Shown here piece after piece: positions 40,721 to 40,721 of a stretch of DNA of 40,721 nucleotides. Made by a program: the position numbers and the translations under genes. Source of the stretch: Paraburkholderia tropica. Its GTDB lineage: Bacteria; Pseudomonadota; Gammaproteobacteria; Burkholderiales; Burkholderiaceae. How positions within the stretch are numbered: the first letter of the stretch is position 1; each line of letters begins with the position of its first letter. The stretch covers positions 1-40,721 of the forward strand of contig NZ_CAJZAR010000085.1 in the NCBI RefSeq assembly GCF_914484835.1, given 5' to 3'. The notes under the pieces are model-generated. The model was not told where the DNA came from and ran no database searches. It saw nothing but the letters and a program-made list of their open reading frames with translations.

Positions 40721-40721
40721 C

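Overview
The window is a chromosomal motility and chemotaxis supercluster from a GC-rich (about two thirds G+C) betaproteobacterium. Gene order, protein lengths and the GTG/TTG starts fit Burkholderia sensu lato (Burkholderia, Paraburkholderia or a close relative). Almost every gene is recognisable, and nearly all the DNA goes to building or steering one flagellar system.

Layout. (1) Bases 2-8489, + strand: the chemotaxis operon cheA (3' part only), cheW, a methyl-accepting receptor ending in a CheR/CheB-tethering pentapeptide, cheR, cheD, cheB, cheY, cheZ. (2) 8762-10920, +: two uncharacterised exported proteins, DUF2844 and DUF3443, translationally coupled. The DUF3443 lipoprotein carries what look like both lobes of a pepsin-type aspartic protease. 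(3) 11271-14647, +: flhB-flhA of the export gate, closed by a terminator. (4) 14719-15391, - strand: a YoeB-type toxin and Phd/YefM-type antitoxin with their own promoter and palindrome, lying between flhA and flhF. (5) 15698-19736, +: flhF, flhG and fliA (flagellar number and placement, sigma-28). (6) 19947-22310, -: flgN, flgM and flgA. (7) 22537-35079, +: flgBCDEFGHIJ, a ycgR/PilZ gene, then flgKL. (8) 35174-39729, -: fliLMNOPQR (drawn fliR to fliL). (9) 40247 to the window end, -: the 3' part of fliK.

Regulation can be read directly. A strong motif built as two inverted half-sites lies between flgA and flgB and recurs, nearly base for base, upstream of fliL; it fits the FlhDC box of class II flagellar promoters. 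Three sigma-28 promoters of the form T(A/T)AA(G/T)TT(C/T)-N11-GCCG(N)TA(A/T) precede flgM, ycgR and flgK, so late genes and the anti-sigma factor are under FliA. Intrinsic terminators follow flhA, fliA/flgN (two), flgL/fliR (one 15-bp stem between convergent genes) and fliK.

The pieces least explained by standard flagellar biology are the DUF2844/DUF3443 pair, a FlhG whose P-loop lacks both expected lysines but which keeps the FlhF-activating N-terminus, the antisense toxin-antitoxin module, a 10-bp tandem repeat in the fliK 3' region, and a duplicated RVELFG peptide in the CheD tail.
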